This document shows, piece by piece, positions 6,054-6,102 of a DNA stretch of 6,102 bases (within the stretch, counting starts at the first letter, position 1; every line of letters begins with the position of its first letter). Source of the DNA: DASYML01 sp036009045 (GTDB taxonomy: Bacteria; Acidobacteriota; Blastocatellia; Pyrinomonadales; Pyrinomonadaceae); the NCBI GenBank assembly GCA_036009045.1, contig DASYML010000212.1, forward strand, positions 1 to 6,102, written 5' to 3'. The translations under genes and the position numbers were made by a program. The notes beneath the pieces are model-generated. The model was not told where the DNA came from and did no database searches. It saw only the letters and a list, made by a program, of their open reading frames with translations.

Positions 6054-6063
6054 ATTATTTTCT
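6054..6063 (+). repeat. Right copy of 10-bp direct repeat (putative target duplication)
   Basis: ATTATTTTCT, the partner of 5869-5878. Its first base overlaps the last base of AACCACTA, so the duplication could equally be counted as 9 bp (TTATTTTCT). The remaining bases to the window end (6064-6102) show nothing I recognise. Confidence 0.6.
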
Positions 6064-6102
6064 ACGTTGGCTGGCAACGAGCGATACTCAAAGGCTAGAA
6101 TT

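Overview
This window looks like chromosomal DNA from a high-GC, Gram-negative-type bacterium. I favour an Acidobacteriota (Blastocatellia-like) source. That rests on recall of two things: the CACAGAG/CTCTGTG palindromic intergenic repeat near the 3' end, and the secreted beta-helix protein family whose mature N-terminus begins TRTWVSGVGDD. Neither was checked against a database.

Layout. Positions 1-963 (+) hold a YvcK/GlmR-family UDP-sugar-binding regulator whose N-terminus lies before the window. Four bases later comes glmU (968-2518, +), the bifunctional N-acetyltransferase/uridylyltransferase. A 147-bp gap with three small hairpin-forming repeats leads to glmS (2666-4525, +), glutamine:fructose-6-phosphate aminotransferase. 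Converging on glmS is a minus-strand gene (5630-4671) for a secreted right-handed parallel beta-helix protein of unknown role. The 145 bp between the two stop codons form a long imperfect inverted repeat around a perfect 12-bp stem, probably a two-way transcription end or an old palindromic insertion. Upstream of the beta-helix gene are a good ribosome binding site, a perfect 8-bp dyad, about 200 bp with nothing recognisable, and then a ~175-bp MITE-like palindromic element flanked by a perfect 10-bp direct repeat.

How the genes work together. GlmS makes glucosamine-6-phosphate from fructose-6-phosphate and glutamine. GlmM (not in this window) converts it to glucosamine-1-phosphate, and GlmU acetylates and uridylylates that to UDP-GlcNAc, the precursor of peptidoglycan and lipopolysaccharide. 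In Bacillus subtilis, GlmR (YvcK) binds UDP-GlcNAc and stimulates GlmS when the product is low. The window therefore places a likely feedback sensor beside the first and last enzymes of the pathway it controls.

I see no defence, CRISPR, phage or biosynthetic cluster, and no clearly new multi-gene system. The least-explained signals are the non-coding ones: the MITE-like element with its apparent target duplication, the palindromic convergent spacer, and the hairpin repeats before glmS.
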